From: Lichenifustis flavocetrariae
GTDB taxonomy: Bacteria; Pseudomonadota; Alphaproteobacteria; Rhizobiales; Beijerinckiaceae
DNA length: 64,000 bases
Direction: 5' to 3'
Assembly: GCF_026130545.1 (NCBI RefSeq)
Contig: NZ_JAMOIM010000001.1
Coordinates: 496,001 to 560,000, forward strand
Shown here: positions 52,521-60,808 of the stretch, piece by piece
How the letters are laid out: each line of letters starts with the position of its first letter
How positions within the stretch are numbered: the stretch's first letter is position 1
Position numbers and translations under genes: made by a program
The notes under the pieces: generated by a model
Database searches by the model: none
What the model was told of the DNA's origin: nothing
What the model saw: only the letters and a program-made list of their open reading frames with translations

Positions 52521-52967
52521 GTGAAATCGGCAAAGGCCATTCCCCTCAAACAAGTCGCCGCGCTCCCGTTGATGGTGGACGGACTCGGCGGCGTGCGGGT
52601 GATGCTCATCACTTCGCGAGAGACCAAGCAATGGGTCATCCCAAAAGGCTGGCCTATGAAGGGGCTGAAGGATTGGGAGGCCGCAGCGATCGAGGCCCGG
52701 CAAGAGGCCGGTCTCGTGGGAAAGGTGAAGCGAAAGCCGCTCGGCAGCTATTCCTACTTCAAGCGCTTTCCCGACCGGTTCGAACTCGTTCAGGTGACGG
52801 TCTACCCGCTTTGGGTTCAGCGCGAGCTGGATGATTGGGCAGAGCGGTGCGAGAGGCAGAGCTTCTGGCTGGCACCACGGATTGCGGCCGACCTCGTTCA
52901 AGAGACCGACCTGGCGGAACTCATCCGGCCGATGGCTGAAATCGGGTCAGGTGTGCTTGCTATCTAA
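52521..52967 (+). CDS. Nudix hydrolase with altered Nudix box
   Basis: 148 residues from GTG 52521. The fold is that of short Nudix proteins of the diphosphoinositol-polyphosphate/Ap4A type: VMLITSRETKQWVIPKGWPM then KGLKDWEAAAIEARQEAGLV. Against the consensus (RE-x-x-EE-x-G) the Arg is Ile and the first Glu of the EE pair is Gln, so metal binding may be weakened. GSYSYFKRF and VYPLWVQREL follow family style. It sits in the accessory region next to an NlpC/P60 gene. Confidence 0.82.
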   Translation: MKSAKAIPLKQVAALPLMVDGLGGVRVMLITSRETKQWVIPKGWPMKGLKDWEAAAIEARQEAGLVGKVKRKPLGSYSYFKRFPDRFELVQVTVYPLWVQRELDDWAERCERQSFWLAPRIAADLVQETDLAELIRPMAEIGSGVLAI

Positions 52968-52999
52968 GTCCGGTTTTCTCGCTTTGCCCAGGTGACGAA

Positions 53000-53446
53000 G
53001 TGGTTGCACTGATTGATCGCTGGTATGATGAAAAACAGCTTTCTCCACGAGAGCGGCTTGTCGCAGTGGCTCGCTGGTTCTTGGGAACTCCGTACCAGTT
53101 CGGGGCCAAATCAGCTAAGCCGCTTGATGGCCTTGCTCTTCATAAGCTTCGGCCGACGGATTGCTCCGGTCTCGTAAGGGCGATCTATGACGAGGTGTTC
53201 CCTGAGGCTGGCCTTGCTTCAAGGAAAGACCTTGGTGCCCAGGCGTTGCTGACCTGTCGGTTATTTCAAGATGTCGAGAGCCCCGACAAAGGAGACATCA
53301 TTTGTTGGAAAACGCATGTCGGAATCGTTGCCGATCCAGGCGGCCGAACGATGATCCACGCACCTGGAGAGGGAAAGCCAGTCCGAATCCAGGATTGGAA
53401 ATGGATGCCGGCCAATCCGACCTTTCGTAAGTGGCAGGATCTCTGA
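53000..53446 (+). CDS. NlpC/P60 family cysteine peptidase
   Basis: 148 residues from GTG 53000. Catalytic Cys in RPTDCSGLVRAIYDEV, catalytic His in THVGIVADPGG, and a third polar position near MIHAPGEGKPVRIQ. WFLGTPYQFGAK is the family's typical entry motif. It has no signal peptide, so it may act on cytoplasmic peptides or be delivered by a phage or tail system (such peptidases occur in tail assembly genes). No phage tail gene is nearby. Confidence 0.85.
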   Translation: MVALIDRWYDEKQLSPRERLVAVARWFLGTPYQFGAKSAKPLDGLALHKLRPTDCSGLVRAIYDEVFPEAGLASRKDLGAQALLTCRLFQDVESPDKGDIICWKTHVGIVADPGGRTMIHAPGEGKPVRIQDWKWMPANPTFRKWQDL

Positions 53447-53623
53447 CACCCGTTCACAGCCCGGACTGCCGGTTACAGCGCTGACACGCAATCCCGCGCG
53501 CACATTCCCCGTCAGGGGGAGCTCGTGAAGATGGTTGTCTTAGGCGCTGCGCTTGCCGCGATGATGGCGTGCGCGGGTTGCGGCGCGCGTACATCGGAAT
53601 AGGCCCTTCGCCCGACGGCTTCA

Positions 53624-54184
53624 TCAGCCGGGTCGCTCGAAAAGTGCCCCGCATTGCTCATAGACCGATTGCGACCGGCGCCGCGGGCATTCCGACGTCA
53701 AGATGACCAGGAGATCCGTCAACCGCGCGTCGCCGCCCGGGATGGACAAGCGAAGGTGCTCGACCAGGAGAACGTCGCGGCGCCCGCATCTGGCACAGGC
53801 CACGATGATCTCGGGATGCGGCCACGTCGAGAGCCGAGGCACCTCGCCAGGAAGCCGCGGCTGGGAAGCGGCAGGCCGTTTCGGCACGTCTTCACGAGCG
53901 GGAGGCCGGCGGCGATGCACCGGCTCGTTCGGATGATCGATCGGCGGCAGGTTGTGGTCGAGATCGACGAAGCGGGCGCCGCAGCGCGGCTCGTACTTTC
54001 TCGGGTTCGAGCGCCACCACGGGCAGTCGTGTGCGAGGTCGGCAAGAAGGCCCTCAAGGCTCTGCTCCGGACCGTAGCGGGCCGCCAGGCGGGCCAAGCG
54101 GTAGCAGCCGCGCCGATCGCACAGCACGCAATTGATCCGCACCACGACCCAGGGATATTGCGCGAGTGTCTTCGGGCGAACCAT
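53624..54184 (-). CDS. Tandem four-cysteine (zinc-ribbon-like) protein
   Basis: 186 residues from ATG 54184 (MVRPKTLAQYPWVVVRINCV). Two similar modules: C19-x2-C22, C54, C68 and C130-x2-C133, C166, C178, with a helix between (YRLARLAARYGPEQSLEGLL and VLLVEHLRLSIPGGDARLTD). Each ends in a DCP/ECP...CGA segment, so the module is duplicated. The pattern fits a treble-clef or zinc-ribbon fold. I recall single-module versions as uncharacterised small proteins in Rhizobiales. The start is uncertain because the frame is open to 54376. Confidence 0.6.
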   Translation of the reverse strand: MVRPKTLAQYPWVVVRINCVLCDRRGCYRLARLAARYGPEQSLEGLLADLAHDCPWWRSNPRKYEPRCGARFVDLDHNLPPIDHPNEPVHRRRPPAREDVPKRPAASQPRLPGEVPRLSTWPHPEIIVACARCGRRDVLLVEHLRLSIPGGDARLTDLLVILTSECPRRRSQSVYEQCGALFERPG

Positions 54185-54253
54185 CTGCCAGAATGTGAAC
54201 AGATAGAGAACGACGACAAGGGTTCTGCTACGATCGCGGCAAATGGTCGGGGG

Positions 54254-54511
54254 ATGATGATGACGAACGTGACCTATTACGTCGTGGTGCCTTTCCTGCG
54301 GGATGAGGACGGCATGTTGTCGCCGGGAGAGGCAAAGGAAGCACTGAATAGCGAAGCGGCCCGGCGCCGTGCGCAAGCCGTGGCGACGGCGACCGGCAAT
54401 GTCGGCGCCATCGCATTCTCACGCACGGGTGATCCGGACAGCGGTGACTTCGCGGAGGGTGTAGTGCTCGCCAGCTTCGGTGAGGTCGACCCGGATGCGT
54501 TGGGAGGATAG
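54254..54511 (+). CDS. Small hypothetical protein
   Basis: About 85 residues with three in-frame ATGs (54254, 54257, 54260) after a GGGGG stretch. TNVTYYVVVPFLRDEDGMLS, then PGEAKEALNSEAARRRAQAV, then a Gly/Asp-rich end with GAIAFSRTGDPDSGDFAEGV. It looks like a compact alpha/beta protein with no cysteine or catalytic motif. Similar short proteins with a P-E-A motif occur in alphaproteobacterial islands; the function is unknown. Confidence 0.6.
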   Translation: MMMTNVTYYVVVPFLRDEDGMLSPGEAKEALNSEAARRRAQAVATATGNVGAIAFSRTGDPDSGDFAEGVVLASFGEVDPDALGG

Positions 54512-54747
54512 CGTCTCGTCAAGCCTGATCGCGTTGACCCTATCGAAGCCTTGCGCCATCTCGACCCCGAGGGCGCCCTTGCCGGACTCGACCTTACCGA
54601 CGCGGAAGGGATGGCGATCCGAGCGGCGTGCGCTCTGGTCGGCATGCAGCGAGATCCGCCGGTCGCGGTAATGCCGCGGTCCGGGCTGCGCTTATCGACT
54701 ACTTGATCGGCGTCGGATTGTGGCCGGCGGCGAGGCCGAAGGTATGA
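54512..54747 (+). pseudogene. Possible frameshifted small gene
   Basis: In one frame the DNA reads DPIEALRHLDPEGALAGLDL then TDAEGMAIRAACALVGMQRD, and after a -1 shift near 54670 it continues GNAAVRAALIDYLIGVGLWP to a stop at 54745. Both parts look protein-like and fit end to end, but neither has a good start codon. Probably a decayed gene, offered with low confidence. Confidence 0.25.
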
Positions 54748-55364
54748 CGGCGATCGTGTTGCTGCAGCGTGAGCCACCGGCGCGGCCAGCGATGTGGCGA
54801 TCCATCACATCAAAAGTTAGTGGCGATGGTCCATAATACCGTGATCGCTACATGGCCGGGCCCGCATGCTGCACACGATCTGGCTCTGGATGATCTTGCC
54901 AGCCGTCAAGGCGGACGCGGATCGGCTTATGGCTGCCAATCCGTATCGAGCTCTCGCCGCTGCGATGGCAGGCGCGAAGGGCGACTTGGAGGCAACCGGT
55001 GACGGGCACTGGCACGATGTCGCGGCCGAGATCAAGCGCCGACGAAGCCGTGCTTCCCGCATGTGGTCGCGATGTCTGTGAGCGCGATGGCCGAATTCCA
55101 GAGAGGTGAGACACCGGGCGCAGGACGCGGACACGCCCGGCGTAGGGTTGCGGCCTGATGAGTATCTTGCCGCATCGGAATAGTGGCACAAGAGGTTGGA
55201 AGTCGAGCCCACGTCCGGCCCCGCGGGCCGATCGAGGCTTTGGGCGGCGATCAAGCCAGCGGAAGCAAACACCGAAGCGTGGCTCGCAGGTGGCACTTCT
55301 ACGACCTGAGGACAGCGTCCCAGGACTGAGAACCGCTGCCGCTGAGGCTTAAACTCCGCCCCGC
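54748..55364. other. Poorly coding stretch
   Basis: About 600 bases. The best frame is 54866-55081 (plus; contains ADADRLMAANPYRALAAAMA), which is helical-looking and could be a real 71-residue protein but has no ribosome site. The rest shows nothing recognisable. Confidence 0.35.
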
Positions 55365-56396
55365 TTAGCCGTTTTGCTCGATCGTGTTCGTTGCATGCGA
55401 TACGAACGTCCGGGAGAGATTTCCGCCGGCCTGCTTTGCTTGATATAAGGCGAGGTCGGCGCAGCGGATCAGACTGGTCGGGTCGGAGGCATGGAAGGGG
55501 ACTGAGGCAATGCCGATCGAGCTCTTGATGGGCACGATGGTCCCGTCAACCGCGAACGGCTCAGCGAACGCCGCAAACACGCTACACGCAATATCCTCGG
55601 CGCACTTCACCGTAGAATTAGGGCTGAGTAGAATCGCAAATTCATCTCCCGCGACACGAGCCACAAGGTCGGTTTCGCGGACGGCACTCTCTAGGCGGCG
55701 GGCAACCTCGCAAAGGAGAGCGTCGCCCCCCGGATGCCCGAACCGGTCGTTCACGGCCTTGAAGCGATCAAGATCTAGATAAAGCAAAGTGCACGGGCGC
55801 TCCAACTCCGCTGCCAGGACGGCAGCCTTCAATTTTTCCATCAACAGACGGCGATTGCAAAGCCCGGTCAGCGAGTCGATTGAAGCCGCTTCCAGCAGAG
55901 CCAATCCATTTTTGTGCAACTCAAGCACGGCCGCGACGCCTCTGGCCATCTCCTTGAGACGGCTTCGTTCTTCGTGCGAGAGGGTGCGGGCTTTTACGTC
56001 GCCGATGCAGAGTGTCCCGATCGCATGATTGGAACTTGATCTCAGGATAGCTCCTGCATAGAAACGGACGCCATTCTCGACGAGGGGATGGTCCTTGAAT
56101 CGGTCGTCCTGCGACAGGTCGGAAACCACCATGATGTCGTTATCAGCTTCGATTGCATGCGCGCAGATCGAAGTGATGCGCTTTGGTGTGTACAGGGGAA
56201 GTCCGATGAGGGACTTGAAACATGTGCGATCGGCATCAACGAAATTGATCGCAGAAATTGGCACGTTGTAGAGCCAAGTGCTCAATCGCGTGAACAGATC
56301 AAATCGGGCATCAGGCTGCGTGTCTAAGATGCTGTAGCTGTGCAACGCCTCCAGGCGCGCGGCCTCGTCCGAGGGAATCGGTGCTTTTGCAACCAA
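55365..56396 (-). CDS. GAF-GGDEF protein, probable diguanylate cyclase
   Basis: 343 residues. N-terminal GAF domain about 15-165 (EAARLEALHSYSILDTQPDA; FDLFTRLSTWLYNVPISAIN; AIGTLCIGDV), then GGDEF domain about 175-335 (DSLTGLCNRRLLMEKL, LYLDLDRFKAVNDRFGH). The active-site loop reads AGDEF rather than GGDEF, a variant still active in many cyclases. An RETD inhibitory-site motif lies five residues before it, so product feedback by c-di-GMP is likely. There is no membrane segment, so it is cytosolic. The ligand of the GAF domain is unknown. Confidence 0.9.
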   Translation of the reverse strand: MVAKAPIPSDEAARLEALHSYSILDTQPDARFDLFTRLSTWLYNVPISAINFVDADRTCFKSLIGLPLYTPKRITSICAHAIEADNDIMVVSDLSQDDRFKDHPLVENGVRFYAGAILRSSSNHAIGTLCIGDVKARTLSHEERSRLKEMARGVAAVLELHKNGLALLEAASIDSLTGLCNRRLLMEKLKAAVLAAELERPCTLLYLDLDRFKAVNDRFGHPGGDALLCEVARRLESAVRETDLVARVAGDEFAILLSPNSTVKCAEDIACSVFAAFAEPFAVDGTIVPIKSSIGIASVPFHASDPTSLIRCADLALYQAKQAGGNLSRTFVSHATNTIEQNG

Positions 56397-56563
56397 GGCA
56401 TGCTCCTAGCAACGATGGCGGCCCGCGCACCGTTCTGCTCACAGGACTAATCAAAAAGGTTGCGGAGAGGTTCTTTGCTGCTAGCGGGGGACAGCAAACC
56501 TCAGGATAGGTTAACGAACGATCCAAAAAAGAGAGCGGCCGGACGGACCGCAATCCAGCATCT

Positions 56564-56836
56564 TCAACGATGGGGCGCGACGGGCCGGCGGCGCACCAAC
56601 GCCTCAATCGCGATGCGCCACACGCCGCCGACCATGACCCCGGCTCCATCGCTCGCGCGCCGTCGCACCGTCCGTTCGCTCACGCCAAGCACGCGGGCCG
56701 CGTGTTTGATGGTGACGAGTTTGTCGGATGGTTCCGGCGCGGCGGCGTTCAAAGCGGCTCGAAGAAGGTCGAGGCCGGTCTGCATCGTGTCGAGCGCTTC
56801 GACAATGCGCGTATCTGAGACTTGAGCCACGCTCAC
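56564..56836 (-). CDS. Helix-turn-helix protein, excisionase-like
   Basis: 90 residues. A helical N-terminus (SDTRIVEALDTMQTGLDLLR) is followed by a MerR/AlpA-like winged helix: LVTIKHAARVLGVSERTVRR with wing GVMVGGVWRIAIEALV. Such proteins are excisionases or regulators of integrated elements. It is the left-most gene of the minus-strand block that continues to the right edge, separated from the next gene by 191 bases. Confidence 0.65.
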   Translation of the reverse strand: MSVAQVSDTRIVEALDTMQTGLDLLRAALNAAAPEPSDKLVTIKHAARVLGVSERTVRRRASDGAGVMVGGVWRIAIEALVRRRPVAPHR

Positions 56837-57027
56837 CCCCTTCTTCGGGCAGGAAAGACTGGCACGAGGCCAGCCGAATGGAGCGGTTCAGCCGCTCGGA
56901 ATTGATGCCGGATCGTGCCGGCCTTATCCGCGGTGACCCGTGAGGGTGCGCTGAGCCGCGGAGGCTGGCTTGCTGCTGTCGGGCGGCCCGGCGGCACCCT
57001 CAAGGAGGCCCCAGCGCATTGGTGTGC

Positions 57028-57378
57028 TCAGGCGAAAGCGTGCTTCCCGGCAAAACGCTCGGCGAAATACATGATGGCGCGGATCGCTGCCTGAGCGCCG
57101 TCGCTGTATCGAACGCCGATCAGACCGCCGTGTCCCTCGGCTGAGCAACGGCTCATGCGCTCGAGCGTCGCTTCGGGCATCACCTCGAAATCGTGGCGTA
57201 GAACACCGATGACCGCATCGAACGAAGCTACGATGGCTGGGACATCGGCAAAGCCGTCGAGCGTGGCTTCATCGGGGAAAGCCAAGAAGCCGTCGAAGGC
57301 GGCGCGCAGCGCAGGCAGGTCTCCAGTCGCGACGGCATTTCTGACAGAATCGGGCGTGATCACGGTGTCGATCTCCAT
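57028..57378 (-). CDS. Hypothetical protein
   Basis: 116 residues from ATG 57378 (MEIDTVITPDSVRNAVATGD). Mostly helical, with ALRAAFDGFLAFPDEATLDG and a C-terminal GVRYSDGAQAAIRAIMYFAE. An upstream ATG at 57453 gives a basic, low-complexity leader. No ribosome site is clear and no family is recognised. It is on the same strand as the rest of the block. Confidence 0.5.
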   Translation of the reverse strand: MEIDTVITPDSVRNAVATGDLPALRAAFDGFLAFPDEATLDGFADVPAIVASFDAVIGVLRHDFEVMPEATLERMSRCSAEGHGGLIGVRYSDGAQAAIRAIMYFAERFAGKHAFA

Positions 57379-57489
57379 TGGAAAGTGCCGGCCACGCCTC
57401 GGAGAAGAGGCCGCCGGCTGTCGGGGTTTTGGACCACTCGCCGACTTGGTCACCCGCGCCCGAGGAAGAGCACGCGGATTCTGGAAACT

Positions 57490-57771
57490 TCATCGCGGCC
57501 CGGGGTACCTGCTGAGGTTCTTCGGCAAACCACGGCGCTGCGATCCGGCCGGGCCGGTCAGGCGGTGCATGTGGCGTAGATTGTCACAAGGGAGGCGCTG
57601 GCCGAAAACAGCCTTCACGGCGTCGGACATGACGACTTCACGGGGCGTGTTCCTGCGAATGTAGACGTCGGCCTGCTCGATCGGCATGTGGGCGAGGTGG
57701 CAGATTTCGCGGATTTTGGCCTCGTAAGCCTGCCGCTTGGGATCTGGCCGAAGCTGGACGACTTCGCCCAT
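57490..57771 (-). CDS. Small hypothetical protein
   Basis: 93 residues (MGEVVQLRPDPKRQAYEAKI). An N-terminal helix with RQAYEAKIREICHLAHMPIE and then NTPREVVMSDAVKAVFGQRL; the basic C-terminus is of low complexity. It starts on the last base of the previous gene's stop (TGATG), so it is clearly part of the same operon. The function is unknown. Confidence 0.55.
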   Translation of the reverse strand: MGEVVQLRPDPKRQAYEAKIREICHLAHMPIEQADVYIRRNTPREVVMSDAVKAVFGQRLPCDNLRHMHRLTGPAGSQRRGLPKNLSRYPGPR

Positions 57772-58190
57772 CAGCGCTTGACCGGTTCCTGGCCGTGGGC
57801 GCGGAGCATCCTCTCCATGTTCGCGCGGCTCATGGCGCGGCCGTCGAGAGCGTCAGACTTCGGAGCGGCACTCGGAAGTGTGCTGGCCTTCGGATCGATA
57901 CCGGAGCGCCGAACCTGGGCAAGCATGTCGTCATGGCTCAGTTTTCGGCCGTGATCGGCCATCATCACGTCGAACGCCCGCGCTTTGCGCGTCACTTCGG
58001 CAGGATCTTGAGCGGCAGGCTTTGGCGCGGCAGCGCGCGGTGCTGCGGCGACCGGAACAGGCGTGTCGTACCCGGGGATGTGCCCCATTGGCTTGCCGGC
58101 ACGGCCGAGCGCAAATTGCGCGGCGGTGATCGGATAGGGGCGGCCGCCGATGATCGCCATAGGTCGGGTGTTGTGTGCGCTCATGCTCAT
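57771..58190 (-). CDS. Hypothetical protein of the mobile block
   Basis: 139 residues (MSMSAHNTRPMAIIGGRPYP). ITAAQFALGRAGKPMGHIPG, an Ala/Pro linker (PVAAAPRAAAPKPAAQDPAE), then a helical C-terminus (MMADHGRKLSHDDMLAQVRR; DGRAMSRANMERMLRAHGQE). The last segment, xLxGRxMSRxNMExMLRAHGx, is echoed at the end of the next upstream gene (DGRTLMRESMLKQIEEKHG), suggesting a shared C-terminal module. ATGA overlap on its 5' side, TGATG on its 3' side. Confidence 0.55.
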   Translation of the reverse strand: MSMSAHNTRPMAIIGGRPYPITAAQFALGRAGKPMGHIPGYDTPVPVAAAPRAAAPKPAAQDPAEVTRKARAFDVMMADHGRKLSHDDMLAQVRRSGIDPKASTLPSAAPKSDALDGRAMSRANMERMLRAHGQEPVKR

Positions 58191-58624
58191 TTCCTTTCAT
58201 TGAGTTTTGCTCTGGCCTTGGCAGCGGCTTCGGGACCGTGCTTCTCCTCGATCTGCTTCAGCATGCTTTCCCGCATGAGAGTCCGACCGTCGGGTGCGCC
58301 ATTGCCGGTCGGCTTCTTGTTGTCGACCAGGTTCGCCTCATCGGCATCGGCCATTGCATCGAAGATTGCGGTGCGCGCCTGGGCAATCGACAGGCGACCA
58401 GAGAGCACGCGATCCTTGATTTCCGCCGTGATCCCGGGCCGGTGCTCGACCATCGCCATTGTCGGCCGCAGCGTCGCGAGCACGTCAAGACGGGTTCGCG
58501 CCTGGGCCACGGTCGCGTTCTCTCGGATCAGCGTCGCGATCATCATCGGCTGCTCAGCATCGATGCATAGATCCGCCAACAGGGCGGGATCGCGGGAGTC
58601 GTCTGGGTGAGGCGAGCTCGTCAT
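58187..58624 (-). CDS. Hypothetical protein of the mobile block
   Basis: 145 residues from ATG 58624 (MTSSPHPDDSRDPALLADLC), with AGGGAGG before it. Helical: MIATLIRENATVAQARTRLD, RVLSGRLSIAQARTAIFDAM and a C-terminus with DGRTLMRESMLKQIEEKHG. It resembles in style the small proteins that accompany prophage head genes (protease or scaffold N-termini often have a --A-a-i-d-m--a pattern), but no assignment is safe. It follows the 372-residue gene by 10 bases and overlaps the next gene by 4. Confidence 0.5.
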   Translation of the reverse strand: MTSSPHPDDSRDPALLADLCIDAEQPMMIATLIRENATVAQARTRLDVLATLRPTMAMVEHRPGITAEIKDRVLSGRLSIAQARTAIFDAMADADEANLVDNKKPTGNGAPDGRTLMRESMLKQIEEKHGPEAAAKARAKLNERK

Positions 58625-58634
58625 GCCGCCCTCC

Positions 58635-59753
58635 CTACGCCGCGATCTGCGGCCGATCGGCCAGCCACTCCGCGCGGCGCCGCTGCCATTCGGCATGGCG
58701 CCACGCTTCCAGATCCACACCGAGGTCGCGCGTGTTGTGAAGATCGAGCGGGTCACCTTGAGTGACCCTGGTCGCCGCGCGCTCGCGGACGGCTTCTACC
58801 GCGGCTTGACCCTCGTCAGAATCGGGATCAAGCGCGAGACCAGACTCCATCAGAATGTCAGCCACTGGCGCGGGGATGTCGTGAACCCACGCGGACAGGA
58901 TGCGCGGCTGCTGATTCCCATCGCGGTAGTGGCATGGTTCCGTCACGAACACGCGGCGCTCGCCATATCTCACATCGTCGAGCTTCGGCTCCGCCCGATC
59001 GGTGCCCTTTCGCAGCTTCCCCGCAATCGCCCGCATCGGGTCGCTCAGTGCGGTGCGCGCCGTAGTGCCGTCGAGCGGCGCCAGGACGGGAGTGTGCTGA
59101 CCCGCGATGTGACCGGCCGCAGCTTGTTCGGCGTCGACCACGGCGAGCGTCGGCAATGCGGTGATGATGAGGTGGCCGGCGAGGCGTGACGCAACCACGG
59201 CAGGGTCCAGCGGCGTCTCGATGATTCTGTGCCGACGGGCATCGAAGAAGCGCGGCAAAAGCGCCATCTCGCCATTCCAACCGGCCATCGAGGGAGGATC
59301 GTACAACTCGGCCATCTGAGGCGGGATCGCGGCTGCGAGATCCTGACGGGCCCGGTCGAGGTCGGCGGCGATCCTGACGACGCGCGCAACGATGCCGTCG
59401 ACCGCCTTGGCCTGCGCTTCCAGGTCTGCGGCGGCGGCCTCTCGCTGCTCGGCGCGTTGCAATGCGGCCACCCGGGCGCCCAGTTCACCGAGGCGCGCCT
59501 GGATTTCCTGCCCAGCGTCGGCGGCAGCAGCCATCGCATCTTGCGCTTCACGACAGGCACGATCGGCGGCAGCCAAATCTTTGACAGGCGGATCGTCGTG
59601 CTCGGTCAGCAACGTGCGGCGGGCGGAAGCGGCCGTCTGAAATGCAGAGGACGCCGCATCGTGCCGGGCCTGAAGAGAGGAGCGGCGGCGCTGGAGGCCG
59701 GCCAACTCGGATTCGAGGTCAGTGGTTTTTGAATTTTGGGACGTTTTCGGCAC
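58635..59753 (-). CDS. Coiled-coil hypothetical protein
   Basis: 372 residues (MPKTSQNSKTTDLESELAGL). The N-terminal half (about 10-145) is a long coiled coil (LQRRRSSLQARHDAASSAFQ; GELGARVAALQRAEQREAAA). The C-terminal half is globular, with SMAGWNGEMALLPRFFDARR, YGERRVFVTEPCHYRDGNQQ and a basic end rich in Arg and Trp. No family known to me. Being next to a terminase-small-subunit-like gene, it could be a packaging or scaffold factor, but that is only positional. Confidence 0.55.
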   Translation of the reverse strand: MPKTSQNSKTTDLESELAGLQRRRSSLQARHDAASSAFQTAASARRTLLTEHDDPPVKDLAAADRACREAQDAMAAAADAGQEIQARLGELGARVAALQRAEQREAAAADLEAQAKAVDGIVARVVRIAADLDRARQDLAAAIPPQMAELYDPPSMAGWNGEMALLPRFFDARRHRIIETPLDPAVVASRLAGHLIITALPTLAVVDAEQAAAGHIAGQHTPVLAPLDGTTARTALSDPMRAIAGKLRKGTDRAEPKLDDVRYGERRVFVTEPCHYRDGNQQPRILSAWVHDIPAPVADILMESGLALDPDSDEGQAAVEAVRERAATRVTQGDPLDLHNTRDLGVDLEAWRHAEWQRRRAEWLADRPQIAA

Positions 59754-59755
59754 GG

Positions 59756-59992
59756 TCAGTTCCGGGTCAGATGGGCGGGAGGACGGCGGGGCGCGGTAAG
59801 GCCGAGGTGGGCGTGATCGCGCATGCGTGGGAAACTTCGCCCATCACGCGCAAGGGCCGCGACGGTGGCGAGGCGCACATAATCCGCCATCGTCTGACGC
59901 TGGGCGGCCGCGGCGGCTCGAACAGCGTCCTTCAGTTCAGGACTGGCGGCGACCGTGAGGTTTTCGTGGAGGGAGATAACATCGACAAGCAT
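59756..59992 (-). CDS. Small ribbon-helix-helix-like protein
   Basis: About 78 residues from ATG 59992 (MLVDVISLHENLTVAASPEL); an ATG at 60013 adds seven. TVAASPELKDAVRAAAAAQR then QTMADYVRLATVAALARDGR fits a strand-helix-helix DNA-binding fold of the RHH class. A two-base gap separates it from the coiled-coil gene downstream, so they are co-expressed. A likely regulator of the block; the target is unknown. Confidence 0.55.
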   Translation of the reverse strand: MLVDVISLHENLTVAASPELKDAVRAAAAAQRQTMADYVRLATVAALARDGRSFPRMRDHAHLGLTAPRRPPAHLTRN

Positions 59993-60077
59993 GGGCCCGA
60001 GTATCAGGGGCACACCGAACCGGGTCGATTATGCAAAAGTGGTCATCGGGCCGAGGTTTGGTGCCGGTTGGCTTCCG

Positions 60078-60578
60078 CTATCGTCGGGCAGGTGACGGCA
60101 CTTCGGTGGCCTTCGACGATCCAAGTTCGGTGAGGACCTTGCGAATCTCGACGTCAATTTTCAGAACGTCGGATGACGAGAGCTGTGGCAGCACATCGCG
60201 GATACGTCGAGGCAGTGCCAAAAAGCGGGATCGCGCCTTGGCGATGATGTCGGACCAGCGCGATTCCACTTCCACGATCGAGACCAATTCTCCGCGAGCC
60301 TGGGCGTTCTTGATTTTCTGGCCCTCGGCTTGCGCTTCGGCGAGACTAGCCCGCTTCCCGGTCAAGTTCATATGCAGCGCTGGATCGACGTTCCGGCCGG
60401 CTGCCACGTCACGAAGGTGACTGGCATACTTGCGGATGCTGGCCTGGAGATCGTAGCGGCCACGCTCGGCTCGAACGACGAAGCCCTTCTCTGCCAGATC
60501 ACGAACTGCTCGATCAGACAGGCCGAGCCACGAAGCCAACGTCGCGGCCGATACTGTCGTTTCATGGTTTTCGGTCAT
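60078..60578 (-). CDS. Phage terminase small subunit, Nu1-like
   Basis: 166 residues from ATG 60578 (MTENHETTVSAATLASWLGL). An N-terminal winged helix-turn-helix (LASWLGLSDRAVRDLAEKGF; AERGRYDLQASIRKYASHLR) is followed by a helical segment SLAEAQAEGQKIKNAQARGE and LVSIVEVESRWSDIIAKARS, then RFLALPRRIRDVLPQL. This is the layout of Nu1/TerS proteins, which recognise DNA for packaging. A terminase large subunit would normally follow directly; here none does. A 230-base gap precedes the gene. Confidence 0.75.
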   Translation of the reverse strand: MTENHETTVSAATLASWLGLSDRAVRDLAEKGFVVRAERGRYDLQASIRKYASHLRDVAAGRNVDPALHMNLTGKRASLAEAQAEGQKIKNAQARGELVSIVEVESRWSDIIAKARSRFLALPRRIRDVLPQLSSSDVLKIDVEIRKVLTELGSSKATEVPSPARR

Positions 60579-60808
60579 TGCGGCGGCGGAACCCTGTTTG
60601 AAAACTTTGTCGCGAGGCAAAGGCCGGGAACCATAAACCCGCGACCTGTTTGAACCCGAGGAAGGACCCAGAATCCCTGGTGCTGCCAATCCGCAACGTC
60701 TCGCCACGGCACTCAGACGGCTTGGGACCGCCGCCATTGCCAACGACCCGCCGAGGGCAGTCGCCTTCGCGCGGTCGCCACCGGTGAAGTCTGACGCCTC
60801 AGTGTCCA

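Noticed and set aside
53000-53446. NlpC/P60 gene as part of a phage tail module
   Set aside because: No tail, tape-measure or baseplate gene lies near it, so the phage role is not supported.
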